Origin: Solenopsis invicta
Taxonomy: Eukaryota; Arthropoda; Insecta; Hymenoptera; Formicidae
NCBI RefSeq assembly: GCF_016802725.1
Contig: NC_052669.1
Span: 14,302,270 to 14,366,269 of the forward strand
Reading direction: 5' to 3'
DNA length: 64,000 nucleotides
A program made the position numbers and the translations under genes. Shown here in pieces: positions 32,831 through 45,900 of this stretch. How positions within the stretch are numbered: position 1 is the first letter of the stretch; each line of letters begins with the position of its first letter. The notes beneath the pieces were generated by a model. The model had not been told where the DNA came from, searched no databases, and was given only the letters and a program-made list of their open reading frames with translations.

Positions 32831-34254
32831 CAGGCGGCGGATTCTAAAAGAGTCACAGTGTGCGTCTTCTTTAATTTCACAAAGGCGTTTGACTACGTCT
32901 GCCATTGCACATTAATAGAAAAGTTGAGGAATACAGGCTTTTTATATTACACTGGGTTTGTGCCTATCTTTTTTTTAGGAAACAAGCAGTTAGAGATCCA
33001 ATCACGCGTGGGCTGTCAGAGGTCAAAAGCATCACCTTGGGAGTACCACAGGACTCTGTTCTGGGGTCTCTGCTGTTCGTTTTTTATCTTTTGAATTTCA
33101 GGGACATTTTAAAAGCCTGCAATTATAGTTTTTCTGCTTATATACTTTCACGCAGAGCCTCGATATTTGCACGACAGCATATCTTTAGTCAACGAAGATA
33201 TCAGGAGCATCACAGACTGGGCCACTAATAATTGTCTTATACTAAACCTTTCCAAAACAACAGCAACAGGTAATGGGTACAGCCAGGTACGTGAATAACC
33301 TTGCCCTGAACGAGCTTCCCTGCATAAGGGTTAACAATTTTAACATACCATTTGTGGACTCAGTCAATTACCTTGGACTGACTATTTCTAACAACTTATC
33401 GTGGGAGAAGCAGGCTACATCAATTGAAGTTATGCAAAAATCTCTCGCCTATCTCTTTCAGGGAAAAGTTGGTAAGAACATTAATTTTTCCAATTCTGGA
33501 CTACTGTTCAATCGCCCTTACGGACATCTCTCAAGAGCAGAACCTCAGGCTGCAGAGGTCCTTGAACCTATGTTAGGTTCATCTACCAAGCAAGGAGGGA
33601 CGAACATATCACCCCTTATTTTGATAAACTAAGATGGTTAAAGACTCATTCCAGGAGAAGTTACTTAATAGGAAGCCTCACTTTTCGTATAATGCGTACA
33701 AAAAAACTTATTGCAATCTACAAGGGTTATACTTACAGAAGCAACGTAATAGTCCGCAACACAAGGGCCGCGAGTGACATGTTAACCGTGCCGTACTGTA
33801 TAACCGAGTTACATAGGAGGTGCGCTTCCATCGAGTTATGGAACAGCCTCCAATCTGACATTAAATGTGCCAAATCGCTAAGAGATTGCTAGACATCTTT
33901 AAATCTGGACTTTACGATTTTCTGTTCGGAACGAACCGTTGATAGGCCAAAATCCGTTTCGCCTTTGACCCGAACAATCGAAACATCGGTCTCGATATAG
34001 CGACTGACTAATTTTCTAATCCATATTTATATTAATTTCTACTTATATTAATTTCTAATTTTTAATATTCTTTAAATATTTTTTAAATATTTTTTTAATT
34101 TCGAATTATATTGTAACTGTATAATAGTATCTATATTTCTGCGATTTTTGATCTCTCATGTCTATCTTAAAGATGTATTTGATAATGCGCTTGAGGAGAT
34201 TTAATCCCAGAGCGCGTAATAAATGATGATTCTCTCTCTCTCTCTCTCTCAGGC
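32831..34254 (+). mobile_element. LINE copy A, 5'-truncated, decayed
   Basis: Starts directly after a (CT)n tract and ends with AATAAATGATGATTC followed by (TC)n. It encodes reverse transcriptase fragments: FNFTKAFDYVCH (motif A, 32870 on), ITLGVPQDSVLGSLLF (33029-33075) in a second frame, and VDSVNYLGLTISNNLSW near 33353. The YxDD region is lost between frames. The 3' part (33692-33892) keeps the conserved C-terminal tail found in related LINEs. Confidence 0.75.
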
Positions 34255-35122
34255 GCCTTATGAACTCCTGCGTACGGTTCATATTCAATCTGCGGAGGGA
34301 CGACCATGTCTCTCACTTGTACGATACGCTGGATTGGCTCGCCTCGGATGACCGAAGAACTTATCTCACTTGTACCCTACTCTTCAACATCCTCTCCTCT
34401 GGCTCTCCTTCCTACCGACCTCCGTTTTATCAGCAGGGCTCGCGGCGCATCTCGCGCCTCTCCGCTGGATCTCGACCTGCCCTTCTGCCGGACATCAACC
34501 TTCCATCGGTCCTTTCTCTACTCTGCTGCTTCCTTCTGGAAATCCCTTCCCGACAACATCAGATCATCACCCACCATTACCTCATTCAAACAGGAACTCT
34601 TCGTTCATCTGAGGCGGGCTTAACAGTCCTGCGTCCTGCGGGGGAGCGTGGATGTGGACTGCTTGCCTCTTCCATACTCGGGTGCGCCGTGCCGCCGTTC
34701 CCACTTTCTACGTTCACACGTCTACGTCTCTTCTCCTATCTAGTCATATATTCTTATTTTCGTACCGCCTTTATTTTGTTAATTTCGCTTTCTCCCTTAT
34801 TCTTCTAGCGCCTCTGTTAGTTTCATATTTAGTTTACTTTACGCTAATAACTTATCATCTGCTACCTTATATTAATGATATATATTATTAATATTAATAT
34901 TACAACCGCTTCGCGTACTCAGAGAGATATTATATTATATTATTATTATTTTTATTTTATTTTTTTCATTTTTATTTTATTTTATTTATATATTTATATC
35001 TACTCTCGTCGTTACCTTTATTCTTCTAGCACTTTTGTCATCATTTTTTCTTATCCTGCGCTAACCATTGTCTGCAACTTTATTATACGACACTTTATTC
35101 TCTCATCCTGTACTGCAATGTA

Positions 35123-36444
35123 CGAGGTGTGTTCAAAAAGTATCGCGAATTTTGTGTTTTTTCAAAAATTATTTATTTATTCATGAATATCTATTTTGTC
35201 CCCTTCAAAGTAATCCCCATGAGATATTATACACTTGTGCCAACGGTTTTTCCAATCTTCGAAGCACTTCAAAAAATCATTTCTTTTTATCTTGTTCAGC
35301 TCCTCCTTCGATGCCGTCTTTATCTCGTCAAGCGTAGCGTAACGTCGTCCTTTCATGGGCCTCTTCAGTTTAGGGAACAAGAAAAAGTCACAGGGGGCCA
35401 GATCTGGGGAATACGGTGGCTGCGGCATCATTAGTGTGTTGTTTTTGGCCAAAAAGTCGCGCACAAGCAACGATGTGTGAGCAGGGGCGTTATCGTGGTG
35501 CAAAAGCCAATTTTTGTTCTTCCACAAATCCGGGCGTTTCTGGCGGATTGCTTCGCGCAAATTGCGCATAACTTGCAGGTAATATTCCTTATTGACCGTT
35601 CTACCCTGTGGCAAGAACTCATGATGCACCACGCCCCTGCAATCGAAGAAAACTGTCAGCAAAACTTTCACATTCGACCGAACTTGGCGCGCTTTTTTCG
35701 GTCTTGGTTCGTGCGGCAGCTTCCATTGAGATGATTGAGCTTTGGTTTCCACGTCATAACCATAAACCCACGATTCGTCACCAGTTATGACCCTCTGGAG
35801 CAAATTTGGGTCGTCGCGGACAGAGTCCAACATCTCATTAGCAATGTTCATGCGATGCTGTTTTTGGTTGCAATTGAGCAATTTTGGTACGAATTTCGCG
35901 GCGACCCGTCTCATGCCCAAATCATTGATAAAAATCGAATGGCACGAGCCAATCGATATGTTTAGGTCCTCAGCAACTTCTCTAACGGTGATTCGACGAT
36001 TGGCCAATACCATTTTCTCCACTTCATTAATTTTTTCGTCTGTTGTTGAAGTGCTCGGGCGTCCGGCACGCTCTTCGTCGTTCACATCTTCTCGGCCTTC
36101 TGAGAACATTTTGTACCACCGATAAACGTTGCTTCGGTCCAAGGTAGCTTCTCCGTATGCCACAGTCAACATTCGGAATGCATCCGCGCACTTAATTTCG
36201 TTTTTCACACAAAATTTGATACAGGTTCTTTGATCCATTTTTTTGAATAGATAAAAATCGAAGACGATCCAAAACACGTGCAAGCAAAGCAGCTGTCAAC
36301 AATTAAGTGAACATTCAAAATGGCCGAGCTTGTCGGCATAAGTGAGAGACATGAGTACCAACATAACGCCACAAAGAGATCGAAATTCGAATATACGTAA
36401 CCCGCGAAAATTCAAAATTCGCGATACTTTTTGAACACACCTCG
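35123..36444 (-). mobile_element. Mariner 1, intact
   Basis: Matching terminal inverted repeats CGAGGTGTGTTCAAAAAGTA, flanked by TA (35121-35122, 36445-36446), enclose one open transposase gene. It is inserted in LINE copy B. Confidence 0.9.
35177..36238 (-). CDS. Mariner transposase, apparently complete (353 aa)
   Basis: Cuts and pastes the element at TA sites. The start ATG is at 36238 (MDQRTCIKFCVKN). An N-terminal helix-turn-helix with VYRWYKMFSEGREDVNDEER and GRP linker comes first, then the catalytic domain with TGDESWVYG, LHHDNAPAH and PYSPDLAPCDFFLF: the three Asp residues of a mariner D,D(34)D catalytic site. The frame is uninterrupted and the length is normal, so it could still be functional. 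Confidence 0.92.
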   Translation of the reverse strand: MDQRTCIKFCVKNEIKCADAFRMLTVAYGEATLDRSNVYRWYKMFSEGREDVNDEERAGRPSTSTTDEKINEVEKMVLANRRITVREVAEDLNISIGSCHSIFINDLGMRRVAAKFVPKLLNCNQKQHRMNIANEMLDSVRDDPNLLQRVITGDESWVYGYDVETKAQSSQWKLPHEPRPKKARQVRSNVKVLLTVFFDCRGVVHHEFLPQGRTVNKEYYLQVMRNLREAIRQKRPDLWKNKNWLLHHDNAPAHTSLLVRDFLAKNNTLMMPQPPYSPDLAPCDFFLFPKLKRPMKGRRYATLDEIKTASKEELNKIKRNDFLKCFEDWKNRWHKCIISHGDYFEGDKIDIHE

Positions 36445-36904
36445 TATCTACTTCTTTTGCGTTCTTAGAGGGCCTGCCCTAGAACGCCAATAAACGCTTT
36501 GTCTGTCTGTCTGTCTGTCTCTCTCCTTTTCTGGATCACGTGAGTATCAATTGACGTGTTCTTTTGCTGCTCCGTATTTCGATCGCATTTTCTGTCGCTT
36601 TCTGCCCTTTGGGGTAAATTTTTTTCAAGATTCCTGTCAAGGGCCTTATAACTTGATGCTGCGTTGTTTGGGCGAGGGCACACGCCGTCCCTTTAAGGTA
36701 CTTATCACAGTTTCTGCTATCAAATTCGATAGAATCTTCTCAAAAGACAAACAGCCGTCGGCCCGCGCGCACGCGCAACTAGTCGTTACCAGACGCACGT
36801 TCCCGAATCCCAGCGGCTATCGCCTCGCTGCTGATTTGGCGCCGTGCGTTTCTGGCGTGCCGATTGCATGCTCTCTATCTCTATTAGACATCCCGATCTG
36901 AGTC

Positions 36905-37783
36905 ATGACGCTTTCGTGTGGGATTTGTAAGCACTTCATCTCGGCTACCGATTCGCTGCAGTGCGACGGGACCATTAAGCACTATTTTTACGAGGAGTAC
37001 GTCTCCGCTCACGCCGGCAGCTCTCGGTGTCTTGCACTGTGTGATGTGCAAGGAAAACGCCTTCCTGAAGCAGACGGCTGGTGCGATTTCTCCGAGGAAA
37101 CAGCGGCGCCTGTAACGTCTGAGGCAGAGTCCGTTAAAGAAATGGTGGCCAACCTACTGGGGAAAATGTCCTCCATTGAAGCTCAACTGCGGGATCTTCC
37201 CACAATTAAAATGCAACTACAGGATCTCTTAGCAATTCTTTCGCAGCTGGCGGCACTTGAGTCTAAGTTGATTGCTACATTGGAGGAGTTTATCTCGTCC
37301 CTGACAGAGCTAAGAAGACAACATGACGCGCTTGACAGGCGTGTCGCTGCCCTTGAGTCGGGACCTAAATCTGGAAATGCGGAAATCGAGCTGAGGAAAC
37401 TCGCGTTCCATATCGAGGCTCTAGAGCGCGATAAACGCAGCTCGGAATTGATTTTATTTGGAATAAAGAAGAGTTCCTCCGAAAACTTAAAAGACATTAT
37501 TATAAAGATAGCGCGCGTTTTGGGCATCAAGGTCGGATTCGATCATATAGTTGCGTACTTTGGAATTCCTCCCAAGGGAGACCGTTCCCGCCATTTAATA
37601 GTCAAGTTCTCCTCAATGAAGTTCAGGAATTACCTGCTGGGGGAAAGCGCGCAAACGGTGTCCTCGACGGATCGTCGGTTCCGGGTTTGCAGCCCGGAAC
37701 CATCAAAATTAATGAATGTCTGCCGTTTTCTTCCCGCAAAGTTTTTGCAGCGGCGAGGGGTGCGGTTAGAGAGGGACGTTTGA
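36905..37783 (+). CDS. LINE ORF1 with zinc finger and coiled coil (292 aa)
   Basis: RNA-binding partner of the LINE reverse transcriptase. A PHD-like Cys/His finger begins CGICKHFISATDSLQC. Residues 75-180 are a long coiled coil with leucine heptads (MVANLLGKMSSIEAQLRD...ALDRRVAALES). From about residue 185 there is an RRM-like/FP25K-type segment (SELILFGIKKSSSENLKDII). The frame is open at 292 residues but the C-terminal part (from about 265) probably left the original frame: a basic tail typical of such ORF1s reads in another frame. Start ATG at 36905. Confidence 0.65.
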   Translation: MTLSCGICKHFISATDSLQCDGTIKHYFYEEYVSAHAGSSRCLALCDVQGKRLPEADGWCDFSEETAAPVTSEAESVKEMVANLLGKMSSIEAQLRDLPTIKMQLQDLLAILSQLAALESKLIATLEEFISSLTELRRQHDALDRRVAALESGPKSGNAEIELRKLAFHIEALERDKRSSELILFGIKKSSSENLKDIIIKIARVLGIKVGFDHIVAYFGIPPKGDRSRHLIVKFSSMKFRNYLLGESAQTVSSTDRRFRVCSPEPSKLMNVCRFLPAKFLQRRGVRLERDV

Positions 37784-38233
37784 GCCGGGCCTGGATTCGG
37801 AGCAGACATGTCTTCGTCAGAAGACACTCCGACATCTCGCCCATTCGAGGCTACCCCTACGCGATAGTAAGCATCTCTCTACCCTAACCGCTCCTCCCTC
37901 ACGCCCGGCAGTCTTTCTTGGACAATCGTCCGTTCACGCGCAGAAAACATCGCGTAACACCGCGCAAACCGTAGTCCTCTCGCATACAAGGGGGGGGGGT
38001 GGAGGCAGGCTACCAGGGGCACCGCTTTCGCTACGAATTCGATTGATAGCTGTTCAACCGAAGATTGCCTGGTCAACCGTGGGGCCTTCCCCAAGGTTTC
38101 CTTGAAGCGTCACAAATGAGGTTTGGCCGTCGCCCCATCCTGCTCCAACTAAGCTCTTCGCATTGAACACGTCAACTGCCAGTCTCTCCTTCCCCACTTC
38201 TCTGAATTTATTAACTTTTTTGTCGCAAAACTT

Positions 38234-40995
38234 TTGACATTATTGTACTATCCAAAACATGGCTCAAGCCTCACATTTCCGATATTATGGTTCAACTTCC
38301 AGAATATCGAATTATTAGAAAGGACAGAGAGGGGAAAGAAGGGGGGGTGGCGTGGGCGTGTTCGTGCGTCACGGGATCGGAGCCGTGATCCTCTCATCGT
38401 CTCCAGCTGGGTACTGCGGTCAGCCAGAGTACTTATTATTAAAAATCTCCCCGACAAGGTGCAGGCCTCTTTTTCTTGCAGTAGTTTATTGGCCTCCTAA
38501 ACTAGGCCACTTCTCGATATTCAGAACCAAATTCAAAAGACTGCACCTACCCTTCGCAGCTGCCGCTATATTCGGCGATCTCAATATCAATCTCAACCGG
38601 TCCACGCCTATACCGACTTCTTGTTTAACTTCATTGCCTCTAATCACCTCCACTTAGTACCTTATACAGAAACGTATCACACTCCGCTATCACATTCTAA
38701 GCTTGACCACTGTCTTATCAGTGACGCAAACCTCGTCAAATCTTGGTATTAGCAGGCAGTTCCGTTTCTTTCAAACCACGACCTGATAGAGGTGACTCTC
38801 AATTTTCTTGTCAATAGAATCCCACCCCGCACTATCCGCATAAGAGACGAGTCTAACTTCGATCAGGACCGTTTCTTTTCTTCTCTGCTAGCTCACGACT
38901 GGCCTGCCTTAGACCGCATCAATGTCCTTGATCATAAAATCGATCTTTTCTACCTCTTCTTAAATTTATCCATTGAATCTTCCCTACTGTTTAAAGTCTT
39001 CGTCGTTAACAAGCCCCCTGTCCCCTGGCTTAACCATTCTATGAAAGCTGTGTTACGTCGTAAGGATGCCGCAAGAAGAATTTTTTTTGGCGTCCTTCTC
39101 CCGAACAAAGGAAGACTTTTCGGGTGTTAAGAAACAAGACAAAGTCGCGTATCGAGGTTAGCAGAAGTCTCTACTTACAAAACCGGCTAGGTGGCAGGAT
39201 GAGCCGTGCTAGACTTTGGTCGGAACATTGCTAACTCGGCCTGGCCAAGCAAAGATCTACCAATTCGCTCTTCAACATTCCCCTAGACGAACTCAACGCA
39301 TTCTTTATTTATCCTCCTCTTTCTCTGGATTCCACGACCCATCTTGAATTTCCCTCCCGTCTTTCCACAGCTTTCTCTCCCTCGTCTCTCCCCACTGGTG
39401 CGAGTCCTGCCACCACACTGTTTTACTTTCCGTACATTTTACCGGAAATGCTGCTAAAGGCTTTGAGATCAAGCACATCAAACTCTACCGGTCCAGATGG
39501 TTTGAACCGTCGTCTCATCAATCTGTGTCTCCCCGTAATCTTCCCGATAGTCCTAGATCTCTTCAACACTTCTTTTAGCTCCTCCACTTTCTTCTCATCC
39601 TGGAAACGGTCTCACGTTTTTTCTCTCCCGAAAACTAACAATCCTACTTTCCCTCTTGATTTCCATCCTATCTCTATGCTCTGTGTTTTGTCCAAGATTC
39701 TTGAGCGAATCGCGTTTGATCATCTGTCTAAACATCTATCTCTACATAATCTCCTTTTCAAACAAGCTTTAGGAGAAACCACAGCACGCAAACCGCTCTC
39801 TTAAAACTGGTAGATGACATTTGACTAGGTATCGATAAGCGAAAGGTTACTCTTCTTGTCATGTTTGACCTTACTAAGGCCTTTGAATCGGTCTCACATG
39901 CACTTCTGTTGCACAAAATGTGCTATTTTTACATTTTGCTATTTGTATTAGCCTGGTTCAGCTCCTACTTATCGGGGAGATTTCAACGTGTGCGAGCGTC
40001 CGACGGAACATTCTCCTCCTAGTCGCGCATTTGAGCTGGGGTACCTCAGGGTTCTGTACTCGATCCTCTACTATTTTCGATGTTCATCATCTTAGGCGCT
40101 TGCTTCGGCATTGCAATCATCTGCTATATGCAAATAATCTACAAATCTACATTCAATTTCCCCCTCACAATCTCAAAAGGGCAACCAGAATGATCAAGGA
40201 GGATATCGACGCAATTGAACGGTGGGCAGCCTTGAACCACCTTTGGCTTAATGCAAAGAAAACCAAGGCCATGCTTCTTGGCAGTGCCAGATACGTTAAC
40301 GTATCCCAACCGCGAATATTGTACTCCACTTACACAACACCCAAATTGAGTTTGCGGACTCTGTTCGCAACTTAGGGCTAAACATCACCAGCAATCTCAA
40401 CTGGTCCAACCAAGTCCGCTTTACCTTACGCAGTGTAAACGGGGTTCTCTGACGCCTAAAGTATTACAAAAATAGTTTTTTGCGTCCTCTAAAAGTACGG
40501 CTCATCAAATCGCTCGCTTTCCTTTTCTTTGATTATTGCGCCGCCGCAATAATCAAAGTTGTTTCTGATCATGTTAACTGATCTTACCGTACAACAAAAA
40601 CTTAAACTCAAACGCCTAACGAATGTGTTTGTTTCATTTTTGACCTCCGTCGGGACAAGCATGTGTCCTCGTTCTACAAGCGTCTCAGATGTCTTACCGC
40701 TATTGACCAGAATGAATAGTTGACCTGTATTCTAGTTTGCACCATTATCCACACGGGATCTCCTCCTTTCCTCGCCAGCAAGCATTTTCAGCCCTCCCTC
40801 CGTTCCCACCTTTGCTCCACTGCCTCTCACATGGATTTTGCTTTACCTTCCTGCCGTACCTCTACTATTCAACATTCATTCATTTAAACCAGCTGTAAGT
40901 GGTGGAACTTACTTCCACCTAGTGTGATGAAGGCAAACTCACTAAAATCATTCAGGCTCTTTCTCTTTGATCATCTGTGGAGGAGAGGCGCGGGC
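38234..40995 (+). pseudogene. LINE ORF2 (endonuclease-RT), broken; YADD lost
   Basis: Endonuclease remnant with AVVYWPP and FGDLNINL (38475-38600). Reverse transcriptase: STGPDGLNRRLI (39481-39520), then KTNNPTFPLDFHPISML, then FDLTKAFESVSHALL (39860-39905), then LLYANNLQIYIQ (40112-40152), where the family has YADD: both catalytic Asp codons now read Asn. The tail FDLRRDKHVSSFYKRL follows (40630-40680). At least five frameshifts separate these parts. Confidence 0.75.
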
Positions 40996-41442
40996 CAACC
41001 TCAAACTCAAATGCAACTTAATTAAGTAAAGATGCAGTTACTTTTAGGAACTAACAATGCTGCTCACAATTTTCCTCTCAATGTTACGTTGTCTTAAATC
41101 TTTATTTTGTATATTATTAATCTTCTCTTCAATAACGTCATCTTGTTTAATTTTGTATTATTCTCTATTCTTTAGTTCTGTATTCTGTTCTTTTCAATTA
41201 TTGCTTATATTATTGTTTTGTTATGTTTTATTTTTATTCAAGTTTATTAATTGCGTTATAGTTAAAAATTTCCATTATTTTCTATGCATTTACACTATTG
41301 TTTTATACCATTCTGTTTAGTTAGTATTTTAAGTTAATGAAAACTAAGGTCTAGGTAAATTTTTGCAAACGGAAAAATTGTCTCAGAATTCCATTACAAA
41401 TATGCCAGCTTCGGGACCACTATGTTATTTTGAACCCTGTAT

Positions 41443-41443
41443 A

Positions 41444-41495
<52 letters not shown>

Positions 41496-41558
41496 GTATA
41501 TATATGTATATATATATATGTATATATATATATACACACATATATATATATATGTGTG

Positions 41559-41610
<52 letters not shown>

Positions 41611-41820
41611 TGTATGTATGTATGTACGTATGTACGTATGTACGTATGTATGTATGTATGTATGTATGTATGTATGTATGATGTATGTATGTACACGTAT
41701 ACATATACCATACGTATACGTATACGTATACGTATACGTATGGTATATGTATACGTATACATACATACATACATACATACATACGTATACGTATACGTAT
41801 ATGTATATGTATATGTATAC

Positions 41821-41912
<92 letters not shown>

Positions 41913-41949
41913 CAAGGCATTTGTGTGCGTGTGTGCGTGTGTGTGTATG

Positions 41950-42033
<84 letters not shown>

Positions 42034-42071
42034 TGTGTGTGCGTGCGTGTGTGTGTGTGTGTGTGTGTGTA
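41443..42071. repeat. Compound microsatellite (TA, GTAT, TACG, GTGC, GT)
   Basis: A 630-bp run of (TA)n, (TATG)n, (GTATAC)n, (TATATG)n, (GTGC)n and (GT)n. It contains inverted (TATG)/(CATA) blocks (41583-41690 against 41757-41785). All long open frames here are artefacts of repeat periodicity. Confidence 0.95.
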
Positions 42072-42939
42072 CCAGGGTTAAAAGGATGAAACCGAAATTT
42101 TTTTGTAAAAATTACACGTCTGTTGTTTGAAAATGATAAAAAATATTTTATTCAAAATAATCTCCATTGCTATTTATACATTTTTCCCACTTCTCCGGCA
42201 GTTTATGAATGCCACGCCAAAAAAACAGTTCTTTTGAAGCGAACCAGTTATCGAGTCATTTTCGTACATTTTCATACGAATTGAAGCGTTGTTCAGAGAG
42301 AGCGTGTCCCAGTAATGCAAATAGATGATAATCGAACGGAGCTAAGTTTGGAGAATAAGCCGCGTGCGCTAGTATTTCTCAACTGAACGCCTCGATCCTT
42401 TTCCTGATCCGTTTTTCTGTGTGTGATGGGGCATTATCATGGAGCAAAATAACTTTGTGTTGCTTTTTTCCATTTTCTGGTCGTTTTTTGCGTAATACTT
42501 AATTTAAGTCGATCATTTGCTGTCAGTAGCAATCAATGTTAACGGTTTCACCAGATTTTAGCAGCTCATAATAGATTACACCCTTCTGATCCCACCAAAC
42601 ACAGAGCATTGTTTTCTTTTCAAAACGATTTGGTCTTGCAGTGGACGTCGATGGTTCGCCTGGATTTACCCATGATTTACGACGCTTAAAATTCTCAAAA
42701 TATATCCATTTTTTATCACCTGTCACGATTCGATGGAGGAATGATTTTCTTTTGTATCTGTTGAGCAGCATTTCACAAGTGGTTTTTCGATTTTCTTGCT
42801 GTCTTTCATTTAGTTCAAGCGGAACTCATTTTCCCACTTTCTGAATCTTTCCCATAGCTTTCAAACGAATGGAGACGGCTTTCTGTGTCACACTCAATTC
42901 ATACGCAAGTTCTTATTGAGTTTGAGTATCATCTCCATC

Positions 42940-45900
42940 CAGTGTTTGCTGTTATTTATATAAAATTATCTAGAAAATTATCTAGATAAAAAATGGCTTT
43001 ATCTTATCTTTATTTAGATGATCAAAATATAAATTATCTCTATCTTATCTTAGATTTAAAAAAGTGTTATCTTTATCAAATTATCTAAGATGACGTGTAG
43101 TAAGATTACAAAAATTAAATCTACAAAAACCACAAGTCAATCTCACGCTGTCGCAACAACTATTATAATCAATAGCGTTTTCGATTGAAGGCGAACCCGG
43201 GTCAGATTTGACGCCATTTGCCGGAATCGTCCGTTCTAATTGGCTGTTGCCTTATGCGTAGCGATTTGAGATTTCTGCACATTGTAGACCTAGCTTTAAT
43301 GTTAGACGTATGGGGAGTGGGGAGCGTGCTATCAGCGCTATTGCGTCATTCGTTGTTTTTCACGTACGCACACCACAGCGTCGCAGTGAATTTAACGGAA
43401 AAAAACTTTTCTGTGCGTAAAATACGAATCTTGCTTGATCTTTCGGTACGAGTTGTCTGTTCAACATATATGTACAATAATAGTGGATTATTTGTTAACC
43501 TGAGAGTTGATAAAAATTCGATTCGTAGCGTGCCTGATAGATAAAATTATAAGTTCCTCAAAAGCAAAAATTGGTAAAAAAATATTGCTGCATGATGCTG
43601 CATTTAACAGGTAAATAGGTTAAACTTAATTGTTAACTTTATTATTGTATTAAATAATTATGTTTTATAAAGTTTATATTTCAATTATGGAACGATTATA
43701 TTTCAAGATATGGAACAAGAAACCTTAAGCTTTACAATCGATATAGATAACAACGAGAATGAATTATCGTCCTTAGCTTCAACTTCCAAATTACCCTATC
43801 TTGTAACTGGGGAATTTTTCGAGGTTTTAACAAAAGATGACACAGATCAGAAAATAATGGCGCAACGTAAACATTGTCCTAAAACTATAAGTGGTTCAAG
43901 AACTTCCACAGGAAACTTCGTTAGTCACTATAATGTAAGTTGTACATTTCTTTTGTTTTTTTCATTAAATCTTAATAATTTACGGAAAAAAAATCAGTAT
44001 TAAGAATCGCTGTCAACTAACACAAGCCTCTTTCTTTAATATTTAATTTTTTTATTAACTTTGATTTTTATTTGCAAATTAATCCAAATCAAGAGAAACG
44101 ATTTTTTGTTTTTCATTGCTATTATTTTTTGGCTTTTTTTTTAAAGATACATCTTTACCTAATAAAACAAATAAAATTTAAAAAATTAGAAAACAAAAAT
44201 AAGTGCAAAACGGACATAAAACAGCAAAATATTATGTCAATGACAAAAAACAAACAGTCTATTGCAACAAATAAGGTAAATATTATTTTATATATTTAAA
44301 AAGAAGTATTTTTATACATTAATTTACTAACACGTATATAAAAATTTAATATAAAATTCTTCAAATATTTTTCTTTTATTACAGATACACAATTTAATTG
44401 TAACTTATTTAATTAAAGAAATGCGTCTCCTGAGCACTATTTACAAACCTTCATTCAGAAATTTAATCTGTGAATTAGTAGGTAGCAATAAACCTGAAAA
44501 AATTATACCTAGATAAAGCGCTGTAGCCACTGACATTAATAACTCTTACAAAAAAAAAAAATAAATAATACTGAAAGAATTATTAGAAAAGCAAACTTAT
44601 GTTTGTTTAACTGCTGACATTTGGTCTTGTCGCAACAAAAGTTATTTAGACAATGACAGTTCTTTATATTTCAGATTCATTTTAAAGAAAATTCTATACA
44701 TTGGCTTGTAAAAGAATACTTTATAACCATGATTACAAAAATATTGCGTTAACTATGCATCATATATTGATCGAATTCAATTTATATGTATCTAAGATTA
44801 CTCACGTAGTGACCGATAATGCCACAAATTTTGGCAAAGCTTTTAGACGTTTTGGTGTTACTAAACTTGAAAAATCTAATCAAAATCAGTTCATGTCACA
44901 GATAAATGAAGACATTTTAAACGACGATACGGACGAATCGGATTTTGATATTGAAATCATTGAAACTGGAAAAATATTATATAGTAATACACTTAATTAT
45001 GTTGAGCATGAAAATCTTACGAATGAACTGAGAAACGAAATAATGTTACCTCCTCAATTGTCATGTTGTTTCTATACTTTAAATCTTGTTGCTACAACAG
45101 ATTGTAAAAAAATTTTGGATAGTCGTGGTAATGCTTCATTAAAAAAAATTTATCGTTCTGCTTTTGCAAAACTTAATACTTTTTGGAACTTACTTAGCCG
45201 TAGTACAGTGGCTTCTGATATTTGTCACAAAAAACGCAACTGTAAATTTCCTATGCCTGTTATTACACGATGGAATTCTCAGTACGCCTCCGTAAAGAAA
45301 ATTCTTGCTCATAAAAATAAACTTAACTTACTTTTTGAAAAATTAAAATTACAAAAATTAAAAACAAATAAAATTGAATTTTTAGAAGAATTAATCATGA
45401 TAATGTCTCCCTTAGTAATAAGTCTTGATATTTTACAAGGAGAAAAAATGTGTTTTTTTTAAGTTTAGTAGCACCTACAATTATTATATCGAAAGACAAA
45501 CTTACAAAATGTATTCATTCATCCTACTGCAATCCATTAGTTACTGGAATAATACAAGCTCTAGAAAAAAGATTTAAATACATTTTTGATTTTGAATCAG
45601 ATGATAATAAACAGTTTATAATATCTGCTGTCAGTTTGCCTAGATTTAAATTAAATTGGGCGCCAGAATGTTACATAAACATATGTAAAGAACTTTTTTG
45701 AAAGAAGCAGATAACTTCTATTGTAAAACTGTAACTCTCTCTCTCAAGATAAATTATTGTCTAGTAGTAGTGGAGACGATGATTTTTTTCGTGAAATGAA
45801 CAAAAAAATTGCCATTTGTAACTCGGCAAATTCAGTGATTAGTAGCAGTATTGAAGTACTTTTATATTTAGAATCTAAATCCAAAGAATTAGAATCTTTT

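Larger units (their letters stand above)
34255..36530 (+). mobile_element. LINE copy B, 3' end, with nested mariner
   Basis: Starts after a second (CT)n tract. 34260-34420 reads CVRFIFNLRRDDHVSHLYDT and 34490-34620 reads ...FLYSAASFWKSLPDNI, the C-terminal tail of the LINE ORF2. The 3' UTR is interrupted by a mariner at 35123-36444 and resumes to CCAATAAACGCTTTGTCTG followed by (TGTC)n at 36500-36525. Confidence 0.75.
36531..41350 (+). mobile_element. LINE copy C, near full length, decayed
   Basis: Contains ORF1, endonuclease, reverse transcriptase and the same C-terminal tail as copy B. 5' UTR 36531-36904. The 3' UTR after about 41000 is AT-rich and runs to the microsatellite at 41445. Many frameshifts. 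Confidence 0.8.

Noticed and set aside
34652..35186. Hydrophobic Tyr/Phe-rich frames after LINE copy B
   Set aside because: AT-rich 3' UTR of the LINE; no start context and no family.
41394..42130. Several long open frames rich in Tyr/Ile/Val/Cys on both strands
   Set aside because: They are reading frames through TA/GTAT/GTGC microsatellites, where stops are absent by periodicity.
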